Source: Bradyrhizobium sp. MOS002 (GTDB lineage Bacteria; Pseudomonadota; Alphaproteobacteria; Rhizobiales; Xanthobacteraceae). From it: a DNA stretch of 64,000 nucleotides. Positions 1 through 9,255 of the stretch are shown here, one piece after another; position 1 is the first letter of the stretch, and each line of letters begins with the position of its first letter. Under the pieces are notes generated by a model. The model searched no databases. It was not told the origin of the DNA and was given only the letters and a program-made list of their open reading frames with translations. The stretch is taken from contig NZ_PYFX01000019.1 of NCBI RefSeq assembly GCF_003020115.1, forward strand, positions 32,468 through 96,467. The letters run 5' to 3'. The position numbers and the translations under genes are program-made.

Positions 1-377
1 GCGGCGACGGCCATGTCGGTCATGCAGAGCAGGCCCATGCCACCCGCCATGCAGACGCCGCCAACGCGCGCAATCGCGGGCTTGGTCGCGTTCTGCGACA
101 AACGCAGCAGATCGGCATAGTCGACATTCGGTCTCGAATGATCCATCGCGAAAGCCGCGCCGGAGTTCTGCAGATCCGCACCGGCGCAGAACGCCTTGTC
201 GCCCGCGCCCGTCAGCACGATGACACGGACGTCCTTGTCGTCATGGGCGTCGCGATAGCCGCGTGCGATGCCGGCGATGACCTCGCCATTCAGCGCGTTG
301 CGTTTTTCGGGCCGATTGATGGTGATCCAGAGCGCCTGCCCGCGCTTCTCGGTGATCACGGCTGTGGTGTCGGTCAT
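1..377 (-). CDS. enoyl-CoA hydratase/isomerase family protein (3' end outside window)
   Basis: The frame reads from an ATG at 377 off the left edge, giving 125 N-terminal residues. It starts MTDTTAVITEKRGQALWITI, followed by the crotonase N-terminal motif NRPEKRNALN. Near residue 80 is CAGADL, the oxyanion-hole segment, and the visible part ends in the second conserved glycine-rich stretch GGVCMAGGMG. Crotonases of this type hydrate or isomerise enoyl-CoA thioesters in beta-oxidation-like pathways. The rest, including the second catalytic region, lies outside the window, so the substrate cannot be told. It reads the same way as the molybdoenzyme gene 132 bp upstream and could be co-transcribed with it. 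Confidence 0.85.
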   Translation of the reverse strand, partial: MTDTTAVITEKRGQALWITINRPEKRNALNGEVIAGIARGYRDAHDDKDVRVIVLTGAGDKAFCAGADLQNSGAAFAMDHSRPNVDYADLLRLSQNATKPAIARVGGVCMAGGMGLLCMTDMAVA

Positions 378-509
378 AGCGCGCTCGCTTCCTTGGGCTC
401 CCGTTTAGCGGCCATTTGCGGCAGCTCGGGCGGAAGGTGCAAGGGCAATCTGCGGCTCGGCCCCGCTTTAGCGCCTCGACACAAACTTGAAAGGCGATCG
501 AAGCGCGGC

Positions 510-2606
510 TCAGGCCGCGACCACTTTCCTGATCCAGACCTTGTTGTCGTGGAACGCGGCGCCGCCAATCGGCGCGATGGTGTCCGCGCCCGTCAGCATG
601 TTGATGCCGCGGTTGCCGATATGGTTCTTGTTGGGATGAACGGACTCCGCGATCAGCACGCCGCGCCGCACGCCTGCGAACAGCGTGGCGATCAGCGTGG
701 TCTCACCGCGGGTGTTGCCGAGCGTCACGGCGTCGCCATCGGCGATGTCGAGCGCGGCCGCATCCAGGGGATGGATCATCACGCTCGCCTTGCCCTCGCG
801 CGCCTGGGAGGACGGCGTCTCGTTGAAGGTGGTATTGAGGAAGCTGCGCGACGGGCTCGTGGCAAGCCGGAACGGATGGGCTTGGTCGGAATGCTCAATC
901 ACCGCCCAATGGTCCGGCAGCGCCGGCATCTTGTCGAAGTCACCCATCTTCTGGCCGAACGGCGGATGCGCCCAATCGGCCTTGAAGTGGAATTTCCTGT
1001 CGGCATGGGCGAAACCGTCGAGATAATGCGACGTGCGGAAGTCCGGCTGCAGGTCGCGCCAGAGGTCGGCTTCGAGGCCGGCAATGTCGCCGTGGTCGCT
1101 CAGCTTCAGCGTCGCGTCGATCAACTCACGCGGCGTCAGCTCGAACCCCGGATGCCTGGCGCCAAGCCGCGGCGCCAGCGCCTGCAAGACCTCGTGGTTG
1201 GAGCGGCATTCGCCGGGCGGGTCGATCAGCTTCGGCCCGACCGAGATGTGCTGATGGCCGCCGCCGTAATAGAGATCGTCATGCTCCATGAACATCGTCG
1301 CCGGCAGCACGATGTCGGCTATCTCGGCCGTCTCGGTCATGAACTGCTCGTGCACCGCGACGAACAAATCCTCGCGCGCAAAGCCCTGCCGCACGAGTGC
1401 CTGCTCCGGCGCCACCGTCATCGGATTGGTGTTCTGGATCAGCAGCGCCTTGACCGGACCCTTGCCGTGCAGGGCCTTGGAATCGCCGGTGAGGATGCGG
1501 CCGATCTGCGACTGGTCGAGCGCGCGGATGGTCTGGTCGATGGCGTCGTGACCTTCGATGATGGATTCGTTGAAGTGCCACAGCGCGAAATTGTTGAAGA
1601 AGGCGCCGCCGCCTTCATATTGCCAGGCGCCGGTCACGGCAGGAATGCAGTTCGCGGCATGCATCTGCGCCGCGCCGTTGCGCGAGCGGGTGAAGCCGTA
1701 GCCGAGCCGGAAGAAGGTTCGCTTGGTCTCGCCGACCAATCTGGCGAAGGCCTCGATTTCCGCCACCGGCACGCCCGAGATCGCGGACGCCCATTCGGGG
1801 TTGCGCGTCTTCAGATGCGCCTCGAGTTCGCCAGGGCAATCGGTGTACTTGTCCATATAGGCACGATCGGCATAGCCGTCGCGGAACAGGACATGCATCA
1901 CGCCGCAGGCGAACGCGCCGTCGGTGCCGGGCCGCAGGATGATCTTGATGTCCGCCTGCTTCATGGTCTCGTTGTCGTAGATGTCGACGGCCGCGATCTT
2001 GGCGCCACGCTCCTTCCGCGCACGGGCGGCGTGCGTCATCACGTTGACCTGCGTGTTGACGGGGTTGGTGCCCCAGATCACCACGAGATCGGACAGCGCC
2101 ATCTCGCGCGGATCGACGCCGGCGATCTTGCCGGTGCCGATCGCGAACCCGATACGCCCGACATTGGCGCAGATGGTCTGATAGAACCGCGAATATTTCT
2201 TCACATGCGTGAGGCGATTGAGGCCGTCGCGCATCACCAGCCCCATCGTGCCCGCGTAATAATAGGGCCAGATTGACTCCGCGCCGAACTCGCGCTCGAC
2301 TTGGTTGAAGCGATCGGCAATCTCGTCCAGCGCCTCATCCCAGGTGATCCGCGCGAATTGGCCGGAGCCTTTCGGCCCGGTGCGGCGCAGCGGATACATC
2401 AGCCGTTCAGGATGATGGATGCGCTCGGCATAACGGGCAACCTTGGCGCAGATCACGCCGGCCGTATAGGTCTGCTTTTTCGAACCGCGGACACGACCAA
2501 TGCTGCGTCCCTCGACCACCTCGACATCGAGGGCACACGCCGACGGGCAATCATGCGGACAGGTCGAATGGCGGATTTCGATCTTGGCGTGCTGGTTCAT
2601 ATCCAA
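510..2606 (-). CDS. molybdopterin oxidoreductase, DMSO reductase family (cytoplasmic)
   Basis: This 698-residue protein starts MDMNQHAKIEI and has an N-terminal four-cysteine motif (STCPHDCPSAC, then GVICAK) of the type that binds a [4Fe-4S] cluster ahead of a bis-MGD active site. The central region holds the molybdopterin-binding domain (IWGTNPVNTQ near residue 190; LIQNTNPMTVAPEQ and IVLPATMFME further on). The last 110 residues form the dinucleotide-binding beta-barrel (SRSFLNTTF; HPNKNHIGNRGINMLT). There is no twin-arginine signal, so it should act in the cytoplasm. The family includes formate dehydrogenase-like and other oxidoreductases, and the substrate is not deducible. It diverges from the TctC-type gene at 2835. 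The shared gap carries two inverted repeats directly before this start. Confidence 0.9.
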   Translation of the reverse strand: MDMNQHAKIEIRHSTCPHDCPSACALDVEVVEGRSIGRVRGSKKQTYTAGVICAKVARYAERIHHPERLMYPLRRTGPKGSGQFARITWDEALDEIADRFNQVEREFGAESIWPYYYAGTMGLVMRDGLNRLTHVKKYSRFYQTICANVGRIGFAIGTGKIAGVDPREMALSDLVVIWGTNPVNTQVNVMTHAARARKERGAKIAAVDIYDNETMKQADIKIILRPGTDGAFACGVMHVLFRDGYADRAYMDKYTDCPGELEAHLKTRNPEWASAISGVPVAEIEAFARLVGETKRTFFRLGYGFTRSRNGAAQMHAANCIPAVTGAWQYEGGGAFFNNFALWHFNESIIEGHDAIDQTIRALDQSQIGRILTGDSKALHGKGPVKALLIQNTNPMTVAPEQALVRQGFAREDLFVAVHEQFMTETAEIADIVLPATMFMEHDDLYYGGGHQHISVGPKLIDPPGECRSNHEVLQALAPRLGARHPGFELTPRELIDATLKLSDHGDIAGLEADLWRDLQPDFRTSHYLDGFAHADRKFHFKADWAHPPFGQKMGDFDKMPALPDHWAVIEHSDQAHPFRLATSPSRSFLNTTFNETPSSQAREGKASVMIHPLDAAALDIADGDAVTLGNTRGETTLIATLFAGVRRGVLIAESVHPNKNHIGNRGINMLTGADTIAPIGGAAFHDNKVWIRKVVAA

Positions 2607-2644
2607 TTTGGTAACACCAAAATACCTGTCAGCCGAGGGTATTT
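2607..2644. promoter_or_regulatory. pair of inverted repeats upstream of the molybdoenzyme gene
   Basis: Immediately before the ATG at 2606 (minus strand) lies a perfect inverted repeat TTTGGT-aac-ACCAAA at 2607-2621. It is followed by a second one, AAATACC-N11-GGTATTT, at 2620-2644. Both are AT-rich in a GC-rich setting and lie in the gap between divergent genes. They could form an operator or hairpin in the leader of the molybdoenzyme gene. No regulator gene is adjacent, so the binding protein is unknown. Confidence 0.4.
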
Positions 2645-2834
2645 ATCCGGCAACGCCCATGCGATTTGCTCAGACCGCGTGCGCCGCCGGTTCCTGCCGT
2701 GGCCGCGAAGAGCGGCTCCAAGACACCGAAACCCGCCCGATATTCCAGGCACCATCGGCCTTGTGAGGCGTCGACAGTCCGCCTCCCCTGCCGCTACAGT
2801 GCCGATCAACAAGAACGACATCAGGGAGGTGGGT

Positions 2835-3809
2835 GTGACGGCCCGACAATTCATGCTGGCGCTGGCCGCCGGCCTGCTCAGCGCATGCTCCGCAGCACCG
2901 TCCCTGGCGCAAGACTATCCCAATCATGCGGTCCGGATCGTCGTGCCCTTCGGCGCTGGCGGACCGGCCGATGTCGCGGCCCGGCAGATCGGCAATGCAC
3001 TCCAGGAGAGTTTTGGCCAGCCCTTCGTGATCGAGAACCGCACCGGCGCGGGCGGCGTCATCGGCACGGTCGAAGCGGCGAAGTCGCCCGCCGACGGCTA
3101 CACGCTGCTGATGATGTCCAACACCCAGACCGCGAACGAATCCCTGCTGACGCCGGACAAGCGCAAATACGAGCTGATGCGCGACCTCGCGCCGATCGCA
3201 CCGGTGAACGCTTCAGATCTCGTCATCGTGGTGAACCCGCAAGTACGAGCGAAGACGCTGCAGGAGTTCGTCGCGCTCGCCAAGTCGCAGCCGGGCAAAT
3301 TGAACTACGCCTCCTCCGGCCAGGGCACGCCCTATCACATGGCCGGCGAGCTGTTCAAAGCCATGGCCGGCATCGATCTCGTCCACGTCCCCTACCGCAA
3401 CAGTGGCGAGGCGCGCAGTGGCGTGATCGGCGGGCAGGTGCAGATGATGATCGACGCGGTGCCGGCGATGGCGCCGAACGTCGGCGAGAACCAGGTCCGC
3501 GCCCTCGCGACCACCGGCAAGCAGCGCTCAGCCGTGCTGCCGAACGTACCGACAGCGATCGAGGCGGGCGTAGCAGGCTATGAAGCCACGATCTGGCTCG
3601 GCCTGATGGCCCCGGCCGGCACGCCGAAACCCGTGATCGACAAGCTCAATGCCGCCGTGAACGCAATGGTGAAGCGGCCCGACATCGTCAAGCTCTGGAC
3701 TGCGCAGGGCGCGGTGCCCATGTCGATGACGCCGGAGGAATTCGACAAGTTCCTGCGCGGCGACATCGAGAAATGGGCCGACGTGGTCAAGAAGTTCGAC
3801 AAGTCCTGA
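2835..3809 (+). CDS. Bug/TctC-family tripartite tricarboxylate transporter substrate-binding protein
   Basis: The mature part starts near QDYPNHAVRIVVPFGAGGPAD, typical of Bug/TctC periplasmic receptors, and contains the family features ENRTGAGGVIG and LNYASSGQGTPYHMAGELF. I place the start at GTG 2835 because AGGGAGGT sits 5 bases upstream. This gives 324 residues, the normal length, with a hydrophobic export signal ending ...SACSAAPSLAQ. The LSAC segment could also be read as a lipobox. The open frame extends upstream to 2301, but that part overlaps the divergent gene and is not needed. No TctA/TctB permease genes are in the window, which is common for Bug proteins. It lies 15 bp before the molybdenum hydroxylase genes and may bind their substrate. 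Confidence 0.9.
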   Translation: MTARQFMLALAAGLLSACSAAPSLAQDYPNHAVRIVVPFGAGGPADVAARQIGNALQESFGQPFVIENRTGAGGVIGTVEAAKSPADGYTLLMMSNTQTANESLLTPDKRKYELMRDLAPIAPVNASDLVIVVNPQVRAKTLQEFVALAKSQPGKLNYASSGQGTPYHMAGELFKAMAGIDLVHVPYRNSGEARSGVIGGQVQMMIDAVPAMAPNVGENQVRALATTGKQRSAVLPNVPTAIEAGVAGYEATIWLGLMAPAGTPKPVIDKLNAAVNAMVKRPDIVKLWTAQGAVPMSMTPEEFDKFLRGDIEKWADVVKKFDKS

Positions 3810-3824
3810 GGCCGTGGAGCGACA

Positions 3825-4295
3825 ATGCCGATGATTCAATTCCAGCTCAACGGTATGGCGGCGGCCGTGGATGCGGACCCGGAGCAGACATTGCTCGACG
3901 TGTTGCGTGGCCGGCTCGGCATGACGGGCGCGCACTTCGGCTGCGGCGCCGGTGAATGCGGCGCCTGTCATGTCATGGTCGATGGCCGCGCGATGGCTTC
4001 TTGCGACATGCCGATGTGGTCGGTCGCGGACAAGGACGTCGTCACGGTCGAAGGCCTCGGCACAGCGGAGCAACCGCATCCGCTGCAACGTGCCCTTATC
4101 GCCGAGCAGGCGATGCAGTGCGGCTATTGCGTATCGGGGATCCTGATCAGCGCGGCGGCGCTGCTGAAGCGCAATCCGTCGCCGACGGAGGCCGAGGTGA
4201 GGACCGCGCTTGATCGTAATCTGTGCCGCTGCGGATCGCACAACCGCATGGTCCGCGCCGTGCTGCGGGCGGCCTCGGAGATGGCGACATCATGA
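3825..4295 (+). CDS. (2Fe-2S)-binding subunit of a xanthine dehydrogenase-family molybdenum hydroxylase
   Basis: This 156-residue protein has the two [2Fe-2S] motifs of the CoxS/IorA small subunits. The plant-ferredoxin type is N-terminal (GCGAGECGACHVMVDG with a fourth Cys in ASCDMP). The all-helical type is C-terminal (QCGYCVSG and NLCRCGSHNRMV). It passes electrons from the molybdenum subunit encoded by the next gene to an external acceptor. The stop codon overlaps the next start (ATGA), indicating translational coupling. No FAD-binding middle subunit is present, which matches the two-subunit isoquinoline/nicotinate-type enzymes. Confidence 0.93.
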   Translation: MPMIQFQLNGMAAAVDADPEQTLLDVLRGRLGMTGAHFGCGAGECGACHVMVDGRAMASCDMPMWSVADKDVVTVEGLGTAEQPHPLQRALIAEQAMQCGYCVSGILISAAALLKRNPSPTEAEVRTALDRNLCRCGSHNRMVRAVLRAASEMATS

Positions 4296-6427
4296 ATGCG
4301 CCGCCCCCCGCCCCGACACTGCCGGTCAGCCTTGCGGCCAATCCCAGGCTGTCATCCTGGGTGAAGCTCACCGGCGATGGCCGTGTCGCGATCTCGCCCG
4401 GCAAGGTCGAGATCGGCCAGGGCATCGTCACGGCCCTGGCGCAGATCGCAGCAGACGAACTCGACGTCGATATTGGCCGCATCGAGATGATCCGCGCCTC
4501 CACGGCGGCGAGCCCGAACGAGGGCGTCACCTCGGGCAGCCTTTCGGTCCAGCAATCCGGCCGCGCGCTGCGCCACGCCTGTGCCGAGGTCCGCCAGCGC
4601 TTCCTCGCCGCGGCATCGGAGCGTCTCGGCGTCGATGCCTCGCTGCTCGACATCCATGACGGCACGATCTCGGGTCCCGGCAATGTCAGGACCAGCTATT
4701 GGGAGTTGGCCGGTGACGTCTCGCTCGACCACGACGCCAAAGCGGGCGCGAAAGCGAAGATGGTCGCCAAACGCACTGTGGCCGGACATTCGGTCCAGCG
4801 CGTCGACATTCCAGACAAGGTGTTCGCGCGGCCGCGTTTTATTCATGACTGTCCGCTGCCGGACTTGCTGCACGGGCGCGTGCTGCGGCCGGACATCTCG
4901 GGCGCCAAGCTGATCGCGCTCGACGAGACGGCGATACGAGCCGTTCCCGGCCTCGTCGCGATCGTCCGCGACGGCGGCTTTTCCGGCGTGGTTGCCGACA
5001 GCGAGGCCGCGGCGGAGGCCGCGCTGAAAGCCTTGCTCAAGGGCGCGACATGGTCAGCCGGTGAGCCGCTGCCGGATGAAGCCGATCTCGCCGGATTCCT
5101 GAAGAGCCAGCCGGTCGAGACCACCGTCATCGACACCAGGACCACGGCGGCAACGATAAAGAAGGCTGCTCGCACCCTTCGCCGGCAATACATCCGTCCC
5201 TACATCGCGCATGCCTCGATCGCACCGTCCTGTGCGATGGCCCGATGGAACGGCGATCGCGTCCACGTGTGGACGCACAGCCAGGGCGTCTATCTGCTGC
5301 GCGCCGACCTCGCGATCGTGCTCAAGCTGCCGGCCGAAAACATCGTCGTCGAGCACATGGAAAGCGCGGGCTGCTACGGACACAATGCCGCCGACGACGT
5401 CGCGCTCGATGCCGTGCTGCTGGCGAAGGCTGCCGGCGGACGGCCGGTGCGGGTGCAGTGGTCGCGCCACGACGAGATGTCCCACGCACCGTTCGGCGCG
5501 GCGATGGCGATCGAGATCGAAGCCGACCTCGATGCCGACAACGAGATCGTCGGTTGGCGCCACGCGATCTGGAGCAACGGCCACGCGGCGCGGCCTGGGC
5601 GCGCAGCGCAGCCCGCGCTGCTTGCCGCAACCGAGATTACGACCCCCTACCCGCGCATGATCTCGACCAATCCGCCCGCGGCCAATGGCGGCGGCGGCGA
5701 CCGCAACTCCGTTCCGCTCTACGAGCTCAAGGCCTGGACGATCACAAGCCACCGGCTGCTGACCATGCCGGTGCGGACCTCGGCACTGCGGACACTTGGC
5801 GGACAAGGCAATGTGTTCGCCATCGAGTCCCTGCTCGACGAGATCGCCGCCCTGCGCGGCGAAGACCCGATCGCGTTCCGCCTGCGTCATCTGCGCGACG
5901 AACGGGCAAAGGAGGTGATTCGCGCGGCGGCACGACGTGCGCAGTGGAAACCGCAGAAGCAGTCCGGCATCGGTCATGGCGTCGGCTTCGCCCGCTACAA
6001 GAACACCGGGGCCTATTGCGCCGCGATTGCGGAGATCGAAGGCACTGACGATATCCGCGTCAAGCGGCTGACGCTGGCGGTCGATGTCGGCGAGGCCATC
6101 AACCCGGACGGCGTCATCAACCAGATCGAGGGCGGCGCGATCCAGGCGACGAGCTGGGTGCTGAAGGAACGCGTCCGCTTCGATCGCACGCGCATCACAT
6201 CGACGTCCTGGACCGACTATCCGATCCTCACCTTCAGCGAGGTGCCGGCGGTAGATGTCGAGATCGTCCAGCGGCCGGAGATCGAGCCGGTCGGCGCCGG
6301 CGAAGCCGCCCACGGTCCGGTGACGGCCGCGATCGCGAATGCCTGTTACGATTGCCTCGGCGTGCGCGTGCGCGACCTGCCGATCACCCGCGACAAGATC
6401 ATTGCAGCCATGGAGCAGGCATCGTGA
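4292..6427 (+). CDS. molybdopterin-binding large subunit, isoquinoline 1-oxidoreductase beta-like
   Basis: This 711-residue protein resembles the IorB-type catalytic subunits that hydroxylate aromatic heterocycles or aldehydes using water. The start at 4292 overlaps the small-subunit stop. Visible family features are GKVEIGQGIVTALAQIAADE near the N terminus, the middle molybdopterin segments (AGCYGHNAADDVALDAVLLA; RTLGGQGNVFAIES), and near the C terminus the GAGEAAHGP segment that carries the catalytic Glu. Many IorB proteins begin with a twin-arginine signal. This one does not, so the enzyme should be cytoplasmic. It is somewhat short for IorB. The substrate is unknown; an aromatic N-heterocycle is plausible but unproven. 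Confidence 0.88.
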   Translation: MNAPPPAPTLPVSLAANPRLSSWVKLTGDGRVAISPGKVEIGQGIVTALAQIAADELDVDIGRIEMIRASTAASPNEGVTSGSLSVQQSGRALRHACAEVRQRFLAAASERLGVDASLLDIHDGTISGPGNVRTSYWELAGDVSLDHDAKAGAKAKMVAKRTVAGHSVQRVDIPDKVFARPRFIHDCPLPDLLHGRVLRPDISGAKLIALDETAIRAVPGLVAIVRDGGFSGVVADSEAAAEAALKALLKGATWSAGEPLPDEADLAGFLKSQPVETTVIDTRTTAATIKKAARTLRRQYIRPYIAHASIAPSCAMARWNGDRVHVWTHSQGVYLLRADLAIVLKLPAENIVVEHMESAGCYGHNAADDVALDAVLLAKAAGGRPVRVQWSRHDEMSHAPFGAAMAIEIEADLDADNEIVGWRHAIWSNGHAARPGRAAQPALLAATEITTPYPRMISTNPPAANGGGGDRNSVPLYELKAWTITSHRLLTMPVRTSALRTLGGQGNVFAIESLLDEIAALRGEDPIAFRLRHLRDERAKEVIRAAARRAQWKPQKQSGIGHGVGFARYKNTGAYCAAIAEIEGTDDIRVKRLTLAVDVGEAINPDGVINQIEGGAIQATSWVLKERVRFDRTRITSTSWTDYPILTFSEVPAVDVEIVQRPEIEPVGAGEAAHGPVTAAIANACYDCLGVRVRDLPITRDKIIAAMEQAS

Positions 6428-7122
6428 CGACAGTGAGCATTTTGAGCGGAGGCGCAGCGCAAGGCCTGGTGCGCGGCCTCGGCGATCCCTTCAAGACGCA
6501 GACCGGCTTCGGCATCGACGGCGAGTTCGGCGCGGTCGGCATCATGGCCGACAAGCTGCGCGCGGGAACGGCGGCCGATCTGGTGATCCTGACGCAGGCG
6601 CTGCTTGCAAAGCTTGCCGAAGAAAAGCTCGTCGTGCCCTCCTCGATCTCGGATGTCGGACGGGTCGAGACCGCGCTGGCGGTCCGAAGCCGCGATCCCA
6701 GAGTGACCGTGAAGACCGAGGCTGACCTGCGCGCAGTGCTGCGCAGCGCCGACGCGATCTACGTCCCGGATACGAAAGCCTCGACGGCGGGACAGCAAGT
6801 CGCAAAGGTGCTGGATCAGCTCGGCATCGCCTATGAGGTCGCTTCGCGCCTCAAGATCTTTCCCAACGGTGCGACCGCGATGCGGGAGCTGGCGGCGTCT
6901 ACCGCCGCGCATCCGATCGGCTGCACGCAGGCGACCGAGATCATCGCGACCGACGGCATCGTGCTGTCAGGAGCGCTGCCGCCGGGCTGCGAGCTGGTGA
7001 CGATGTACACGGCCGGCGTGACCATTCGGGCCGCACATCCAAGGGAGGCGGCCGCGCTGATCGCGTTGTTGACTGGCGCGGACCGCAAGGATCTGCGCCA
7101 GCGCGCCGGCTTTACCGGCTAG
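6424..7122 (+). CDS. ModA-like substrate-binding domain protein without signal peptide
   Basis: The 232 residues start (GTG, overlapping the upstream TGA as GTGA) with MTTVSILSGGAAQGL, which corresponds to the first strand of a mature type II periplasmic binding protein of the ModA/SBP_bac_11 group. The fold continues through ADLVILTQALLAKL and IGCTQATEII. No export signal exists, so it is probably cytoplasmic. The start-stop overlap with the molybdoenzyme large subunit gene implies coupled translation and a joint role. Sensing or delivering a ligand, or helping enzyme maturation, are possibilities the sequence does not decide between. Confidence 0.8.
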   Translation: MTTVSILSGGAAQGLVRGLGDPFKTQTGFGIDGEFGAVGIMADKLRAGTAADLVILTQALLAKLAEEKLVVPSSISDVGRVETALAVRSRDPRVTVKTEADLRAVLRSADAIYVPDTKASTAGQQVAKVLDQLGIAYEVASRLKIFPNGATAMRELAASTAAHPIGCTQATEIIATDGIVLSGALPPGCELVTMYTAGVTIRAAHPREAAALIALLTGADRKDLRQRAGFTG

Positions 7123-7131
7123 ATAACCGCC

Positions 7132-7938
7132 CTATGTGTTCAACTGGGTGAGGCCGGTCGGCGGACCGTCGACGGCGGTCCAGCCGCCATCGACGAACAA
7201 CGTGCTGCCGCTGACATAGCTCGCTGCGTCCGAGGCGAGATAGGCGACGGCGGTTGCGACCTCGTCGGCGCTGCTCCAGCGGTTGAACACGGTGTGGCCG
7301 GCGTAGAGATTGTAGATATCGGGACGCTGCTTGAACGGACCGGTCAGCGCGGTCTCGGCGATGCTCGGCGCGATCGCGTTGACCCGCACACCGGAGCGTC
7401 CAACCTCGGACGCAAAGCCCTTCACCAGCAGGCCGATCGCGGCCTTGGTCGAGCCGTAGACGCCTAGGCCCGGCTCGATGGTCACCGCCCGCACCGAGGA
7501 GCAGGCAATGATGCTGCCGCCCTTCTGCTCGACCATGATGCGGCCGAAAGCCTGGAAGAACCACACCGTGCCCTTGATGTTGAGGTTGAGGACGCGGTCG
7601 AGATCCTCCTCGGTGTAGTCGAGGATGGTCTTGCGGATGTTGAGCCCGGGCGTCGTCACCGCGATGTCGAGCCGCGAAAATTTCTGCATCACGGTCTTGG
7701 CCAGCGCGTTGACGTCCGCGGCGCTCGCCGCGACACACGCAGCCGCCTCGGCCCAGCCGCCCTTCTCACGAATGCCGGCGGCGGTTGCTTCGGCGGCGTC
7801 GAGCGCACGATCGGCGCAGACGACCCGGGCACCAAGCCCGGCCAGCGCCTCGGCCGACGACTTGCCGATTCCGGAAGCGGCGCCCAGCACCACGGCCGTC
7901 TTGCCGGTGAGATCGAAGAGCTTGCGATAGTCAGTCAC
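7132..7938 (-). CDS. SDR family NAD(P)-dependent oxidoreductase
   Basis: This is a 268-residue classical short-chain dehydrogenase. It has the cofactor motif GAASGIGKSSAEAL near residue 20, the catalytic Ser in ACSSVRAVT and the YGSTKAA active-site motif, followed by the usual C-terminal GSTLFVDGGW. The start is a GTG at 7938 with AGGGAG upstream. It lies 24 bp downstream of the TRAP permease gene on the same strand. It is therefore probably the last gene of a TRAP uptake operon and oxidises or reduces the imported compound or a product of it. Confidence 0.92.
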   Translation of the reverse strand: MTDYRKLFDLTGKTAVVLGAASGIGKSSAEALAGLGARVVCADRALDAAEATAAGIREKGGWAEAAACVAASAADVNALAKTVMQKFSRLDIAVTTPGLNIRKTILDYTEEDLDRVLNLNIKGTVWFFQAFGRIMVEQKGGSIIACSSVRAVTIEPGLGVYGSTKAAIGLLVKGFASEVGRSGVRVNAIAPSIAETALTGPFKQRPDIYNLYAGHTVFNRWSSADEVATAVAYLASDAASYVSGSTLFVDGGWTAVDGPPTGLTQLNT

Positions 7939-7962
7939 GGATAGATTCTCCCTGCGTTGCTG

Positions 7963-9255
7963 CTATCCCTTGTAGCCCATCAGCAGACGGGGCAGCCACA
8001 GCGAGAAGGCGGGGACGTAGGTCACGAACATCAGAGCTGCGATCAGGGCGGCGTAGAACGGCAGGATGGTGCGCATCACCGCACCCACCGAGATGCCGCC
8101 GATGGCGCAGCCCACGAACTGCGTGGTTCCGACCGGCGGGGTGTTCAGCCCGAGCGCGCAGTTGATCAGCATCAGCATACCGAACTGCACCGGATCCATG
8201 CCCGCCTTCATCGCGATCGGCAGGAAGATGGGCGTGCAGATCAGGATGGTCGCGGCCATGTCCATGAACGTGCCGAGCACGAACAGGATGACGTTGATGA
8301 GCAGGAAGATGACCCAGGGCTGCGTCGAGACCCTGCTCATCATCTCGCCGGCGAAGTCGGCGACCTCGTAAAGCCCCATCAGATACTGGAACATGGTGGA
8401 GACGCCGATCAGCAGCAGCACCACCCCCGTGGTCTTCACCGCCTTGGCCGCCGCGCGCAGGAAGTTCGGCAAGGTCATGGTGCGGTAGATGAAGAACGTC
8501 AGCAGGATCGTATAGGTGACCGCGACGGCTGCGGATTCGGTTGCCGTGAAGACGCCGGACAGGATGCCCGCCAGGATGATGCCGACGATCAGAAGGCCGG
8601 GCAGAGCGGCTGCGAACGAGCGAAAAACCGCGGGCCAGCCCGGGAACTTGCCGGCCGGATAGCCTCGCTTCACCGCGACCGCGTAAGCGGCGACCAGCAT
8701 GCACACCATCAGCACCAGCGCCGGCAGGAGGCCGGCGGCGATCAGCGCGCCGATCGAGACCTTGCCGCCGGCGGCGAGCGCATAGATGATCATGTTGTGA
8801 CTGGTCGGCATCAGTGCTCCGACCAGCGAAGCATGGGTCGTGACGTTGACGGCGTAGTCGGTGTCGAAACCTTCCTTCTTCATCATGGGGATCATCACGG
8901 CCCCCATCGCCGACACGTCGGCCACGGGCGAGCCGGACACGCCGCCGAACAGCGTGCAGGCGACCACGTTTGACATGCCGAGCCCGCCGCGGATGTGTCC
9001 GACGAGATTCTTGGCGAGCTGCACGATCTTGTCGGCGACGCCGCCATGCAGCATCAGCTCACCGCTGAAGACGAAGAACGGGATGGCGAGGAAGGAGAAG
9101 ATGTTCATCCCCGACATCATCTGCTGGAAGATGACCGCGACCGGCAGGCCTTCGTAGAGGATGGTGCAAATCGCGGAGAGGCCGATCGCGAAGGCGACGG
9201 GGACGCCGAGGACCAGGAAGCCGAAGAAAGTGGCGCCGAGAATGATCAGTTCCAT
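7963..9255 (-). CDS. TRAP transporter large permease (DctM-type)
   Basis: This 430-residue, highly hydrophobic protein starts MELIILGATFFGFLVLGVPV. It has the many membrane segments and conserved loops of the TRAP large subunit (FSGELMLHGGVADKIV; LFGGVSGSPVADVSAMG; MPTSHNMIIYA; TPPVGTTQFVGC). It is the ion-coupled translocation channel for an organic acid delivered by the DctP-type receptor encoded upstream. Its start overlaps the DctQ-type gene by 10 bp, so the two subunits are translationally linked. Confidence 0.95.
   Translation of the reverse strand: MELIILGATFFGFLVLGVPVAFAIGLSAICTILYEGLPVAVIFQQMMSGMNIFSFLAIPFFVFSGELMLHGGVADKIVQLAKNLVGHIRGGLGMSNVVACTLFGGVSGSPVADVSAMGAVMIPMMKKEGFDTDYAVNVTTHASLVGALMPTSHNMIIYALAAGGKVSIGALIAAGLLPALVLMVCMLVAAYAVAVKRGYPAGKFPGWPAVFRSFAAALPGLLIVGIILAGILSGVFTATESAAVAVTYTILLTFFIYRTMTLPNFLRAAAKAVKTTGVVLLLIGVSTMFQYLMGLYEVADFAGEMMSRVSTQPWVIFLLINVILFVLGTFMDMAATILICTPIFLPIAMKAGMDPVQFGMLMLINCALGLNTPPVGTTQFVGCAIGGISVGAVMRTILPFYAALIAALMFVTYVPAFSLWLPRLLMGYKG

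Noticed and set aside
138..2276. 712-residue plus-strand open frame
   Set aside because: It lies opposite the molybdopterin oxidoreductase and the partial hydratase. Its Arg- and Gly-rich sequence matches no family and reflects GC-driven antisense openness.
2301..2834. N-terminal extension of the TctC-type gene
   Set aside because: It overlaps the divergent molybdoenzyme gene and its promoter region. The GTG at 2835 has a strong ribosome-binding site and begins the signal peptide.
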